Assembly: GCA_035610365.1 (NCBI GenBank)
Contig: CM069432.1
Coordinates: forward strand, 181,087,027-181,151,026
From: Aquatica leii
Taxonomy: Eukaryota > Arthropoda > Insecta > Coleoptera > Lampyridae
Direction: 5' to 3'
DNA: 64,000 nucleotides
Part shown: piece by piece, positions 36,312 to 47,739 of the stretch
Layout of the letters: every line of letters starts with the position of its first letter
How positions within the stretch are numbered: position 1 is the first letter of the stretch
Translations under genes and position numbers: made by a program
Notes under the pieces: generated by a model
Databases searched by the model: none
Told to the model about the DNA's origin: nothing
Seen by the model: only the letters and a program-made list of their open reading frames with translations

Positions 36312-37860
36312 TCGGCCCTATTCTAATTCACATCGTTAAAAGTTAGCGCTCGCTAATATTAACGATATCGCTAAATCGCCTAAATGCTATTCTAATCTTT
36401 ACGGAGGCGCTAAAAGTTAACGATACTGTCGCTAAAATTTACTGTTAACCACTCGTTTTAAAGACGACAAATTCGTTGCTGTTAAAAGTTAACGATTACG
36501 AAAAATGTAAAGTTGTTGAATAAACTAACCTTAAAACACGACTCAAGATGCTGTTTTAATTTATTAGTTCAGAAATATATAATATTAAAATAAAATTAAA
36601 GTGTAAATGTTTATAACATTGCTTTTGTAACATTGTTTTACTTTAAAGAACAATTCGTAACATTTGTCGAATCTTTTTCTTAAAAGCTTTTTCGATGTAA
36701 AAAGGTGTGTTTCATAAAGTAATTGAAATATACGAAAATCTGTTTAGATCTGCTGAATTAAGCATTTATTAAAATAATCCTAGTTTTGATCAGATGGCAT
36801 TTATTTGTTACTAAATACCTACATACATAGATGTTTTTTCTTTCTTAGAACATTGATCTGTGCATCATTATGTAAAAGAGTATGTTTAATTGTTTTTATG
36901 TATTCTTATATTATCTACAACAAAAATCTGTTTACATGCTACAATACTCAGTCATTTTTCTCGATTCTACTGATTATACATAAAAAATTAAGCATTTACC
37001 AAATACGGTTTAGTATCCTACACTGTATCTGTATGAGTTTTTCAGTTTTACTTCAAAAATTATAAATGTAAAAATGAAAAACAAAAAAAACGTTTACACC
37101 AATGTTATCTTCATCACAATTTTTCAATGTGTGCTCATCGAGTATTATGTTCTTGCAACTTGCTAAGTAACATCATCAATCCACAAATTTCTGTTATAAC
37201 TTTTTCCTTCAAACTGAACTCAACAAGAATTTTCTCGATTATCTGGTATAGCACGATAATTAATTTTCTGAACTGAAATCTTCATTCATTGATTCAAGTA
37301 CATTTAATGAAACCGTGTGATTGTTGTTAAGATACTTGAAATTGTGCAAACCACTAATGTTTTCGAAGATATTAATATTGCCTGCTGAGCTTCTAAAATT
37401 TCTCTCCTAATAAGAACAACAATACTTATGTAAAAAATAATCTTTAAATATTTAGATATTTACCTTATTTGCTTTAAAAAACTGTCGATTTTACATTCAC
37501 AGCTTGTTGGGTTGCCGTATATAAAAGTAACAATCATACATACACTAACAAATTTCGTTTATTAAAAAACTACGGCGTTATAAATTATATTTAGACTTTC
37601 AAACATAAAATTTCTTTAATTTACTAATTATACAGTTTATTTACATACTCTAAACTTGCTTTAACCTACAAATCTGTCATAACAGCTGAGAGAAAGGCAC
37701 TGTTGCCACATTGTCAATACGTTAAAAATGTTCGTCGTTAACTTTTTAGCGACTTACGATTTAGAATAGCTTTTAAAACATTGATCGCTAAAATTGACGC
37801 TAACTTTTAGAAGTTAACGTTATCGTTTATTTTAACGATGGTAAATTGGAATAGAGCCGA
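36312..37860. mobile_element. Unclassified TIR DNA transposon, 1.55 kb, non-autonomous
   Basis: The ends are inverted: TCGGCCCTATTCTAATTCAC on the left; on the right TAAATTGGAATAGAGCCGA, which reads as TCGGCTCTATTCCAATTTA in reverse. If the tips are CGG/CCG the flanks share ATT, suggesting a 3-bp target duplication. Sub-terminal regions on both sides are full of TTAACG/CGTTAA and CGCTAA words. No transposase was recognised. A minus-strand peptide around 37385-37270 (NINIFENISGLHNFKYLNN, then SLNVLESMNEDFSSEN) is conserved in the second copy at about 24.2 kb. PIF/Harbinger or a related superfamily is possible. Confidence 0.65.
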
Positions 37861-38879
37861 TTGTTATTTAATTTGGCGAGATGTAACTAATAGTTATCTG
37901 AGTAGTTTGTGGGCAAAATAATTTGCAATTTTTTAACTTTACAGCAGTAAACCAACACGTTATAATTTATTTTATCAAATAATTACAAATTCATTTTAGT
38001 TCTTATTTTTATTAAACTGTAAAACGTACGGGTTACGAGTTTTATTGGAATTGATTTTTTTGTTGAAACTTTTTTGTTAATTACAAACTACTACCAGCAT
38101 TTTCTTTAAATTGTAATTTAAAAAAAATAACGTAGTAACAAAATAATGCTAATGTTAATGTTTCATAATAAATTGAAATGAGTTTAAACAATTAATTATA
38201 ATTATTATTTTAAACATTTGTCAAATATGTCAAACGTTATTATTAGTAAAATAAAAGACATAATCGCACTTTGTAAACACTTTATTTATTAGTCTTAGTC
38301 GCAGCGCTCGCTCTTGCATACACTACGGCATGTTCAATAAAGTGCAATTTTATATGTAGAAAAATTATAGTAGATGAATTAACGTCAACGTCTATACTGC
38401 TATTAATTTTTAAAAATTGCGTTTATCACAAAACAAAATAATAAAAAAGTTCTGGAAAATCCGTGATTAAAAATAATGTGGAATAAAATGCTTTAAAAAC
38501 TTTACTTATTTTAGTAGATTAATAAAACGCAAAGAATTTTAATATACAAAAAAAGTAAAAAATAATTATAATATTATATTATAAAATTATGTTTTACTGA
38601 TAAACTAATTTATATATTCTAAATGTATGTGTATTTTTCCAAAAAATGTTTATAAAAAACATTTTTTTGGAATTCAGTATAATCATTAAGGCTTTTAATG
38701 ATAGCTTGCTAATGTTAATTTTCTATATATCTAACAGAAACAATTTAATGAGAAGTTTTTCAACACTAATCTCACACATATGACTGACATGCAAACAGCT
38801 AAAAATTTTCTTGCAACGAGCAGTGTTTTAAAAAAAAATATGACAAAAACAATGCCGCAACTATTGTTTTGTAGATTAG
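37861..38879. other. No gene recognised
   Basis: AT-rich; one hairpin near 38639-38671 (CCAAAAAATGTTT / AAACATTTTTTTGG). Confidence 0.4.
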
Positions 38880-39531
38880 GTGAAAAAACATTCCAAAAAA
38901 GTTTTGAAATCATGTTTACGTAACATAAATGTTAGTAAATTGGGTTTTCAAAATATTTACAAATTCAATAAGATCAATCCAGTTAAACCAACATTTGTGC
39001 ACAATATTGAAGCAGGTGATGCAAATCAAAGATTATTATATTGTTTTGCCATCCAGAAAAGAATTAATTAAAGAACAAATCTTTTATAAAAACACAATAC
39101 TTTCAAACAAAGCAGTCTCTATAAACCATGACATTATTTTCTTGCTATTAGTCTTCAGAAAATCTAAATTCTCGGATCAATTGTAAAGAACGGTATCCGA
39201 TTTCATATCGTTTTGACATTATTGAATCTTATTTCATAGAGGAACAGTTAAATCAAAATAATTATTTGCAGTTACTTAAAAGATTGTAGAAAAAAATATT
39301 TACAAAATGTGCCGATGACAGAAAAACAAGCAATTTATTTTCAGCAAAACAGATGCTCTGCATTCGACAGCAAGCGTGTCAAAAATGATAAATTTAATGT
39401 TTGGAAAAAAGTGGATGGCTAGAAATGAACCAAAATATATCCCAACCAATACCCAACAGTAAAGACGCACTAAAAGAATTTAGACATTGCATAGAATGGT
39501 GTGCAGAAAATGGTAACAGTTATATTGAGTA
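38880..39531 (+). pseudogene. DDE_3 (mariner-like) transposase remnant
   Basis: The plus-strand frame reads INPVKPTFVHNIEAGDANQR and LLYCFAIQKRIN (about 38975-39068). This matches the 'HP(F/Y)K...L..(G/D)D..RR..FC' block before the first catalytic residue in insect DDE_3 transposases. After frame breaks comes a FIEEQLNQNNYLQLLK-like segment (about 39235-39280), then IYFQQNRCSAFDSKRVK (about 39335-39385), the second catalytic block, where the aspartate of QQDG is replaced. A C-terminal NGNSYIE ends at a stop at 39531. The WPARSPDLTPLD block is deleted. Confidence 0.65.
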
Positions 39532-39888
39532 AATAATTGATAGTATAATGAATATAATCTTTATTTTGATGAATCTAAACAATGACGGTTTAACCAAAGT
39601 AAATAGATCTTCACAAACTTTTGTAACCTACTGAGAACGAGAAAGGTATTTTACTTAAAACATAAATAGTTCTTGCTCAACTGTCAAAACCTAAGTGATT
39701 TTACATCATTAAAAGTACAATAAAAATAAGTATCAAACCAAGCACAAGTTAGTCACAAAAGATCAAATCAAAATTCAAAGATTTTTAGTTCTGCATATCA
39801 TTTGTAACATTAATTCTTGAACATAACGTATCTGTTGCAAATAATCATATAATTTACTCCAAAAACAATAGAAAACAGTTTATTTATT
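39532..39888. other. No gene recognised
   Basis: Short AT-rich interval between a transposase remnant and a MITE. Confidence 0.4.
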
Positions 39889-39891
39889 TTA

Positions 39892-40061
39892 GGGTCGGTT
39901 TTTCAATTATAGTTTAAACTATAGTTAACTTAACTTCAGGATAATTTAAAAATTTTGTCATATTATTGGTTATGGTTTTGTGCTAACCAATAATATGACA
40001 GAATTTTAAAATTAACCGTTAGTATTAGTTAATCCTAACTTTAAACTTGAAAAACCGGACC
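39892..40061. mobile_element. Harbinger-type palindromic MITE, 170 bp
   Basis: The element is flanked by TTA on both sides (39889-39891 and 40062-40064), the usual 3-bp duplication of PIF/Harbinger elements. The tips are GGGTCGGTTTTTCAA and TTGAAAAACCGGACC. The centre is a nearly perfect hairpin: 'tcatattattggtta' (about 39957) mirrors 'taaccaataatatga' (about 39984). No coding capacity. Confidence 0.8.
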
Positions 40062-40233
40062 TTAATATTTTATTTTACGTTCGCAATATCATTACTTTTG
40101 GCAAACCAATTTATCGCAACAGTATGCACCTACTATAACTACGTACAAATATATTTCTAAATGATAACTATTTAGTTATATATTCTTTACATGTAAACAT
40201 TTACATTTATTATTTTATAAATTTAAAATATAT

Positions 40234-42252
40234 CTTTTTTTTTTTTTGGGGAAATCCATCATGGACACCTCGCGGGAAGACATTTCTATTCCGCAAGGTA
40301 ATGCCGGACTCTTACCGGCTAAAACCCCCTCCTTCTTTCCTATTTGTTGACAGAGGTCAAAGGAATCGCCTAATGGCATTCATCTTCGCCTTAGGATTTA
40401 GGTTGTTTCTTTTCTCATGTGATTGTTTCTGTTTTTATTTTTTTTTATCTTTTTTTTCTTTTTTTTCTCTCTTTCTTTTCTTTACTTTGTATAATATACG
40501 TGATTGTCTTATTGATTTTATTCCATTGATCTTTATTTTTTAGCATGTGATTTATTATATTTTGTGCGTTAATTTCGATTTTATTATCATCTATCAGTTC
40601 CTTTCTTGCGTAGTTCCATTTTTCGCAAATTCTAAATTCTAAAATCTCTTTAAATAAGCTTTAAAGCATCCGTGTCCGGTCAATACCTGTGTAAGTTCGT
40701 AACTTAGTTCTCCGTGTTCTCTGTTGTACCAGGTTCTAATGTCTTTTATTATTGTTTTTGTCCATTGCCCTTTGGTGTTATTCTGGTTTCATTCTTCCTG
40801 CCATTTATCTATAGTGTTTTCCCTTATTTGTAGTTTTTCTTTATTTGTTTTTCCTTTGACTTGATTTCTTTCCGCTATCATTAAGTGCAAAGGTATTTGT
40901 CCGCTTATTACTTGTATTGCCGCTGTGGAGACTGTTCTGTAGTTTCTAGCAATTCTTATTCCAGCTTTCCTCCTTCTATTTTTATCTTGTATTTTTCTTT
41001 TTCTATCAATTCTCTCCATATCTCCCATTCATATAGGACCATAGAATTTGCAACGCTTGCCAGTAGTTGCCTCTTTTTAGTATTAGGTCCGTCTATATTG
41101 AGCATGATTTTTGCTAACGCTGCAATGGTCTTATCCGCTTTTTTTATAGTTTCGTTTATATGCATTCGCATATTCCAGTTTTTTCCTATGTGAACTCCAA
41201 GGTACTTTATATTATTCTGGCTTTTGATGACTTTTTCTTCTATTTGATGTTTATTTCTTTAATTGTATTTCTGTCTTCTAACACTATAATTTCTGTTTTT
41301 TCACTGGTCACTTGCATGTTCTTCTCTTTGATTTTTTTCATGATTATTTGTATAGTTTTATTTAGTTTTTCTTCTAGTTCTGTTTTGTTTTTTCCTGTTC
41401 GGATTATTGCTAAGTCATCTGCATATGCAATTGTTTTGCACCCCATAGAAAGTTTTAGCTGTAACATTTCGTCATAAAATATATTCCACAGCGTAGGTCC
41501 CAAGACGGAACCTTGTGGCACTCCACAGGTCAGTTGTAGTTTGGTTTTCATTTCTCCGATGGTTATGCTTCTATCTTCTAAGTATCCCTTAATAGTTTCT
41601 ATTAGATATTGTGATATTTCTTTTTTGTTCGTTTCTTTAATTATTTCTTTCCAGGGTACTTCGTTAAACGCGTTTTTGACGTCTATAGTAACCATAGCTA
41701 CAAAGTCTCAGTTGTTCTTTGCTTTTCTTACGAATTCTTTAATTTGCTCTAGTGCAGTTATGGTTGATTTTCCTTTTCTAAAGCCGTGTTGGCTACTGGC
41801 TATGCTGTTTTTATTGTTTAATTCAGATACTATTCTGTTATTTATGATTTTTTCATACAGTTTTCCTATAGTATTTATTAGACATATTGTCTGGTTTTTT
41901 TATTAGTATAAGTTTTGCTGTTTTCCAGCTTTTTGGGAATTTGGTGTTCTTGATGAGCGCATCTAAGACTTTTCTTATAATCTCCGGTTTTTTTCTAGCT
42001 ATGAGTTTAATAACTTCTGGTGGTACACTGTCTGAGCCTGATGCTTTTTTGCTTCCGATATTTTTTTCTGCTTCTTGTATTTCTTTAATTGTGATGTCTG
42101 GAATGTTTTCTGGTGCTATTCTAGTTTTCTCCCATTTTTCGTTTTTTACTTTTGGGAAGAGTTTTTGGGTGATTTTTTCCTGCTCTGTGTCTGTAATGTC
42201 CAATATACTTTTTTTTAATAACTTATTTATTGCAATTTTGTACGCCATGTAA
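40234..42252 (-). mobile_element. R1-type LINE, 5'-truncated
   Basis: Minus-strand non-LTR retrotransposon. Its 3' end is marked by a run of 13 T (poly-A on the minus strand) at 40235-40247, preceded by a GC-richer 3' UTR (about 40248-40500). The coding part begins near 42250 inside the region before the RT; ORF1 and the endonuclease are absent, as is usual for 5'-truncated insertions. Frames are broken in at least three places, so it is not recent. RT motifs and the C-terminal segment resemble the R1 clade. Confidence 0.85.
40620..42250 (-). pseudogene. R1-type reverse transcriptase ORF2, broken
   Basis: Parts in coding order: 42248-41853, with GSKKASGSDSVPPEVIK (RT motif 0/1 region) and SWKTAKLILIKKP; a gap with one stop near 41711 where AFRKGKST-like text (about 41785) is legible; then 41695-41240, open for 151 codons. 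That last part has TIDVKNAFNEVPW (first catalytic aspartate), GVPQGSVLGPTLWNIFYD and AYADDLAII (the YADD active site). The C-terminal part (41171-40789) reads AGIRIARNYRTVSTAAIQV. A final block near 40690 (TGHGCFKAYL) precedes where the zinc-knuckle would be. The RT active site is intact but the reading frame as a whole is not. Confidence 0.85.
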
Positions 42253-43121
42253 AATGTAAATAATTCAAAGTAGTTTTGTAATTTATTGCATGAAATATAA
42301 ATATAACGTTAACGTACCACTTCTAATCATTATAAAACAAAAAATAATGAAATAAAAGTGAGATTTTGGTACAATCAAACGTGTCACAATATTCAAAAAT
42401 ATTTTTGTAATTGAAAATTCAATGGAATTAAATAACAATAAATGTCGATTTTAAATTACTTTTTTGATTTTTATCAACGGTTAACTTGTTTAAAAACATT
42501 TTAAAATAAATTATAAGTAAAAATAATATGATGATAGCAATGATAACAACGATAATTTTATGTGTTTTAAATTGGATAATTGCTGTAAAATCAGTATATT
42601 CTTATAACTGACTTCGCTTGTACATCTAGTTTTTAAAAGTATAGTATAGATCCAAATTCTATTAAATTTGTTTTAAGTTAAAATTTACTACAATTTTAAA
42701 TTATTTTGCTTTTTTAAATTTTTTAGAATGTTTTCTATGTACATAGTAGCCTAAAAATAACGTAAATTTGTCAAAAATAGTGAATCTTTCCTTTTTACAG
42801 TCATTATTGGTATATTTGCGCGATTTTCAATTTTTTAAAAACTATTAACTTGCTACTTCTAGAAAAGTGACTTATAATTTTACGTAGGTATATAAATAGG
42901 TACAATGTTTTTACTTATAAATTGTTGCATTTGTATGTAGATTGCACTTATCTATACATGTTTCTATATCATTTTTATGTTCGGTAATAAAAAAATAAGT
43001 ACTGGAAATATTACTTGTTTATCAACTTAACACAAGTCGATCTATAAAACAAATTATTAAATTAGTGTCATGATTCAGTTTGTAATTACATCTTGCAGCA
43101 ATTGTAAACTATCAATATAAA
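42253..43121. other. Upstream region of the CAP gene, no other gene
   Basis: AT-rich. A TATAAAA-like box (CTATAAAAC, about 43042) lies about 80 bp before the start codon and could be the core promoter. No other motif can be assigned. Confidence 0.35.
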
Positions 43122-44484
43122 ATGAAAAATATTTATTCAATTGTTCCACAACTATTTTTTATAATACTTGCGCACGCTTGTTTACCAAAAGGTATTAACT
43201 TTTTTTAATCAATTTATACTTTAATTTTTGTATGTTTTTAGAGCAATACGGAAATGATGCAGAACGAAAGGCTTATGTTGGAAAACATAATTATTTAAGA
43301 TTGCAATTGTCTGAGGGACAAGTGCCAAAACAACCAAAAGCTACTAATGTGTTTAACTTGGTAAGTGTAATTGTAACTAATTTGTTTAATTCATAAAATA
43401 TTTTTTTTTACTACTGGTAATATAAACTTTTTCGTTATTATTGTTTATTATTACTAGGAAGTAACATTTTTTTACCGCAGACAAATAATGTTTCATCATT
43501 AACCAATCAGTCAATTTATTTTTTTGATTATTCTGTAACACGTTTAAGAAAAATTGCAAAAGGACTTACCAGAACTAAGAGATTTTATTTAAAATTGTAA
43601 GTTTTTTTAAACTCGCGCCTAACCAAATGTGACTATTACTGAATTCAATATATTTTACATATAATTAATGCTGACAATAATAATGTTTTTAAATAATTTC
43701 AGTAATTTTAACAAAAACATTTATCTATTTATATTTGTGTTTTAAATCACAATTACCTAAAAATTAATTATATTAACCTAACCCGCAAAACAAAACATCC
43801 ACAGTTTAGAATAAAATAGAATAAAAAAGTTTTAATAATTCTAGTAGTGGAAGAAATTTTATATAGACCATGATTGAGAAAATTATTATAACCAACGCGA
43901 TATAATGTTGTCGCTTAGGTTATAACTATGCAGTTCTCAACCTTGGTATATAATATACTGTTTTTGTAGAAGTACGATAATAATTTAGAGCAAGAAGCTT
44001 ATAAAATAAGTAAAACTTGCGCTTTTAAACACGTTACAGTTAAGGACGGTATGTATGAATTTATTGAAATTAAACAATTTACTTATAAATGTTTTTAATT
44101 TTTAGCTCGTTGGTGGCATGTTGGTCAAAATTTGTTTAAATCGACAAATGAAGTAGGCTGGGATCATGCTATTCAAGCTTGGTTTAATGAATACAGCGTT
44201 TATAGCTATCCTGACAGTGCCAGCACCAAAACAGGTCACTATACTCAAGTAAATACATATTTTTTGAAATAATAAAATGTTTAAACTTTGTTTAAACATA
44301 TAGGTTATTTGGTCGTCAACTGATAAAATCGGATGCGCTCATACAAAATGCAATAATTTTCATTTGTACGTTTGTAATTATGGACCCGGGTAAGTTTTCC
44401 AGATTTATTTCACTTTGTTGTTATAAAAATTACCATTTTTTTAGGGGAAATATTATTGGCGTAAAACCTTATAAAACACGTTAA
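43122..44484 (+). CDS. Secreted CAP-domain protein (antigen 5/SCP-like), six exons
   Basis: Exons: 43122-43191, 43242-43360, 43970-44048, 44106-44248, 44304-44389 and 44445-44484. All introns are GT-AG and phases match throughout, giving 537 bp and 178 residues. A hydrophobic signal peptide (about residues 1-19, likely cut after AHA) precedes a single CAP domain. Landmarks are KHNYLRLQLSEGQ, KYDNNLEQEA, CAFKH, VGQN, AWFNE, GHYTQVIW (CAP1), and YVCNYGPGGN (CAP2), ending IGVKPYKTR. Length fits a one-domain CAP protein (usually 180-220). Five cysteines follow the signal region and could form two disulfides. CAP proteins are secreted; many insects make them in saliva, venom or haemolymph, some bind lipids, and this one's role is unknown. 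No stop or shift is present. The long second intron (43361-43969) contains no domain sequence. Confidence 0.92.
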
Positions 44485-45485
44485 TTTATATAACAATATA
44501 TTCCATTGCAGTAGAACAAAGCAATTAGTTACAACTATCATTTATATAAAAAAAATATAGTAACTATTTTAAGAAATTTATCAATTTATTAAATGCACTA
44601 ACTATTATATATCAAATATAGTAAAAAACAAGATTAACAGTTTTACTAATATACACATATACTGCACTTTGTAATAATGTTATATGAAAAGCATTTCTAG
44701 AATAAATTTCTTCGTTGAAATTTTTTGAACTCTATACAAAACAAATATAAAGTAATACTAATTAGTATTAAGCAAAGTTTCGAACGATACTAATATACAA
44801 AATTAGGATAGCAATATTCCGTAGTTGATAAAAATAGTAATCCTATACGCAATACTTTTGAAAATGACACAGAAATACTCATATGCGATACAAAGGTGTT
44901 ATTTTTTTATCATTATGTAAACTATAACTAATTAATGAATTGGTTAGGAACACTCTTCACTAGGAAGAGTGTTCATAACCAATTCATTAATTAAACATTT
45001 AAAGGAGGACGTAACTACATTACTTGTAAACTATAACGTCCTAATAACAGTTTGAATTAATGCCTTTAGAGTAAAGAGAGTTTTAGTTTTAAAATATAGT
45101 ATTGAGTATTGTTTAATATAATAGTGTGTTACTATATGTTAGTGTTGGTCATATTATAGTGTCACACTGCATAAGGAAGCATGTGGGTGCTTCTATGTAA
45201 TTGTATTAATTGGATTTAACGACCAGTAAGTATTATTTAATTTGTGCATGTGTTTTGAAAATTATGATAGATCCACACGGCAAAAGAAAATTACTATACA
45301 ATAAAGCAACTCCCGCCCATTAATTCAAGAAGCACTATAGACCCGTAAGTACCAAGGTATTGTCATCAGCGTCCAAAAAAATATAGCCTATATAAGTGAT
45401 TACGCACATATAATTTTTCCTTAAAGCAAAAAAAAATTTAAATACAGGTGCCCCGCACACAAACTAAGATTATACGTATTTTTTT
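44485..45485. other. Downstream flank of the CAP gene, no gene recognised
   Basis: A candidate polyadenylation signal AATAAA occurs at about 44701. A hairpin is annotated at 44929-44993. The remainder is AT-rich and unassigned. Confidence 0.35.
44929..44993. repeat. 30-bp hairpin
   Basis: Arms of about 30 bp (TAATGAATTGGTT...GAACACTCTTC and its mirror) around a 5-base ACTAG loop, with one mismatch. The word GTAAACTATAAC occurs on both sides as a direct repeat (about 44918 and 45028), so this may be the core of a small foldback element. Confidence 0.7.
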
Positions 45486-45844
45486 GACTCGTATATAGCA
45501 ATGGCATCTACCGACGATGATGCTTTGGTAGTAATTGGTTAGCTTACGGCAAAAAATGCACAAAAACTCGTAAAAAAAGCGTATTAAAAGAAGTGTGCGG
45601 TTCGATTTTCTTCTGATAAGTTATTAATGCTTCATGATTGATAAAACTGTGATTGCTAGTTACCTTGTACGCGTCTTAAGTTAGGGTTGGGCAAACTGGA
45701 ATAACTCAGCAGATTTTCTTGGCCGGGATATACTTGTAGGGGTTGTAGATTAGTGTCTACGGTAATAACGGTCAAATTGACATTTATTTGGTACAGATGT
45801 AGTCTTATTAACTAGTTTATAAGCCATGGTTAAGCAGTCCATTT

Positions 45845-46150
45845 TACCTTAAAACAAAGTGTCAATGACTGTTTCTTCACTAATGAGCTGTTTTAGAAAC
45901 CCTGGTAATTTTGTAGCGATAGCTTTTCCAATAATGTCAAACGGATTTTTTTTAAGTCGGGTTTATTTCAAATGATCTGTGACCAATAGCAATATCTCGT
46001 TTTCTAAAATTTGTTCTGATGTTTGAAACCTACTTTTTCTTTGTAGCTGAGAGCGAGGTGTCGGTGCAAAACTTTCTGCGAGTTGTGTCTTGCAATGATT
46101 CGTCTAAATGTTCCTGAAACAAAGTCATACATCAAATAAATTATCAATTA
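45845..46150 (-). pseudogene. BESS-motif C-terminus of Harbinger accessory protein
   Basis: The minus-strand frame reads HLDESLQDTTRRKF (about 46110), then SEQILENEILLLVTDHLK, a stop, and NPFDIIGKAIATKLPGFLK with ISEETVIDTLFKGKMD-like text (about 45945-45850). This pattern of FG/IGK..A.KL, a helix, then (I/V)...LF is the BESS protein-interaction motif, which follows MADF domains in insect proteins and Harbinger ORFs. Two stops break it. Confidence 0.5.
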
Positions 46151-46194
46151 CGGAAACGTATATTGCAATGGATTGTTTTTATTGTTGCAGTTCC

Positions 46195-46640
46195 TTCAGA
46201 CTGAAAGAGAGTGAAAAAATATGGTAGATGTTTTTGAAATAAAATGGAATTTTTGCACTACATTGGGACTACGACTGAGAAACATATAACTATTGTACCA
46301 ACGGTAGAATTTCAGATAGCGGTGTTTTGAAGAGCGGCAGATTGTTCGAAAAATTTTTCAGTAATCTTTTTATATTTTCCAAAAGTACAATTAAGAATTC
46401 AAATACAACGTATGCGTTTATCACGGTTGATGCTGACTTAATTTCACAGTCTTGGAAATATAACTACCGCTTGTCGCGAGCAAGACGGATTGTCAAAAAT
46501 TTATTTAAAATTTTGGTTGCACGATTCTAAATATTTCACACGGCAATTAACGTAAAACCAAAAAACATTAATGACGTCTTAATAGTCTTCTGTGTACTAC
46601 ATAATTATTTAATGAAAACTTGGCTTAGCTGTTATGTCTT
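46195..46640 (+). pseudogene. Harbinger transposase C-terminal half
   Basis: Plus-strand frames give KMEFLHYIGTTTEKHITIV (about 46240-46300), which corresponds to the 'NFP.CIGA(I/M)DGKHI' block with its first catalytic aspartate lost. NGRISDSGVL (about 46303) and RLFEKFFSN follow. Then comes a long intact stretch with TYAFITVDADLISQ and YNYRLSRARRIVKNLFKILV ARF (about 46410-46529), the terminal helix bundle, and finally CVLHNYLMK (about 46590-46617). The segment containing the WPGSTHD block is absent. Confidence 0.8.
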
Positions 46641-47214
46641 TTCAGAATGTTTTGAAAGCAAAAATATAGATGAAGGTTTAATTACTTTAGGCAAATAATT
46701 TATACATATATGGCTTAAACCAAAACAATCTAGAAAACATGGTTCGTGCAAAAAAAACTGAGAAAAGATTTCATGAACTATTTTGCTAATGAAAACTAAG
46801 TACCGTGGCAACTTAACTTTATTTAAAACTGTGTTTCGTGTTTGTAATTTAGTCAGATGCGTTGTTCTTAAAGTCACGTGACGTTCACAAAATAGAAAAA
46901 AAAATATTAAACACGTTATATCTAAAATCAAAATAGCAATTTTCTTCGATAGAATGTATGTCGATACCGTAAACGTCACTCCTTAAAGTAAAGTGGCCTA
47001 ATATTTGATTTGAAAAGTATAACTTTGGTTTGTGAAGTTTTTTTTTTAATAACTTACCCTGTGTCTTAATATTATTATTTTCTACATTATTATAATCATT
47101 ATCGCTGTCCAAGTTTGAACGGTTAGTTCGAGAGGTATTTTAATCACATAGGAAACTAAAAATACAATTTAGTAAGCGTTTAACTGTATCACCAGCTAAA
47201 TAATGACAAAAAAC

Positions 47215-47520
47215 TCATGCAGTAAAAAGCTTACTTTAACATTCCAAAGTACCACAACTTTGGCTTGCATACATCAGCTGACGCTCTTGAGTTCAACGAG
47301 TCCTAAGTTTTTTATGTTTGTTTTTGCAGGCACTTCTCAGGTTATTTATTTTTTTTAATGACGGCATCTTTTGTAGCATTCGGCTTAATCTCTTTCAGTT
47401 TTTCTATCTTGCGTATCTGGCATCTTTTTTATTCTTGTCGTGGTATTCCTTACGCTTTGTTTGCCAAAAGCATGACTAACTTTTGTATACTTTAATGAGG
47501 TTTTCCAGAAATTGACGGTT
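47215..47520 (-). pseudogene. MADF-domain fragment of Harbinger accessory protein
   Basis: The minus strand reads NRQFLENLIKVYKS (about 47520), KEYHDKNKKDARYARKIEKL, KEIKPNATKDAVIKKINNLR (about 47415-47355), and finally KPKLWYFGM (about 47245). This is the MADF/Myb-SANT-like DNA-binding fold: a basic helix, 'N.R' helix and the terminal LWY motif. Several shifts and stops interrupt it. Confidence 0.7.
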
Positions 47521-47739
47521 GATATTTTTCTAACAATCTACGCAGTAATTATTTACAATAGAATAAGAGTTTGTGGACTGTACACTCTACCAGCAGTCTA
47601 AAGGTTTCAACACACACTGGACTGCGCAGTTCAAACCTTAAAGACAAACTGTATATATGTGGTTATCTTTAGACACTGGCAACAAAAGTCTCCCGAATAC
47701 TGGCGAGTACCATACCTTGGGACCTTTTTACAACAAAAA

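Larger units (their letters stand above)
45500..47520. mobile_element. PIF/Harbinger element with transposase and MADF-BESS ORFs, rearranged
   Basis: The block holds plus-strand DDE_Tnp_4 transposase pieces and minus-strand pieces of the accessory MADF/BESS protein that Harbinger elements often encode. Their order along the plus strand is: possible transposase N-terminus (ATG at 45501, MASTDDDALVVI then a stop), BESS piece (minus), transposase C-terminal half (plus), MADF piece (minus). A normal convergent layout would keep the transposase whole on one side. TIRs were not identified, so the limits are those of readable protein. Confidence 0.65.

Noticed and set aside
40235..40247. Poly-T run as a transcription terminator
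   Set aside because: It is the poly-A tail of a minus-strand LINE insertion, directly next to the LINE 3' UTR.
41541..42252. Two 121-residue plus-strand frames
   Set aside because: Antisense shadows of the LINE reverse transcriptase, rich in Ser/Phe as expected for such shadows.
43495..43600. Extra CAP exon between exons 2 and 3
   Set aside because: It has an acceptor-like ACCGCAG and a donor-like GTAAGT, but the encoded peptide does not fit the CAP fold. Direct joining of NVFNL to KYDNNLEQEA is in phase and gives the normal family spacing.
44929..44993. Rho-independent-type terminator
   Set aside because: The hairpin is followed by A-rich, not T-rich, sequence and the genome is eukaryotic; a transposon-like foldback is more likely.
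46632..46979. 115-residue open frame on the minus strand
   Set aside because: It overlaps the plus-strand Harbinger transposase tail and its flank; hydrophobic AT-rich composition, no domain.
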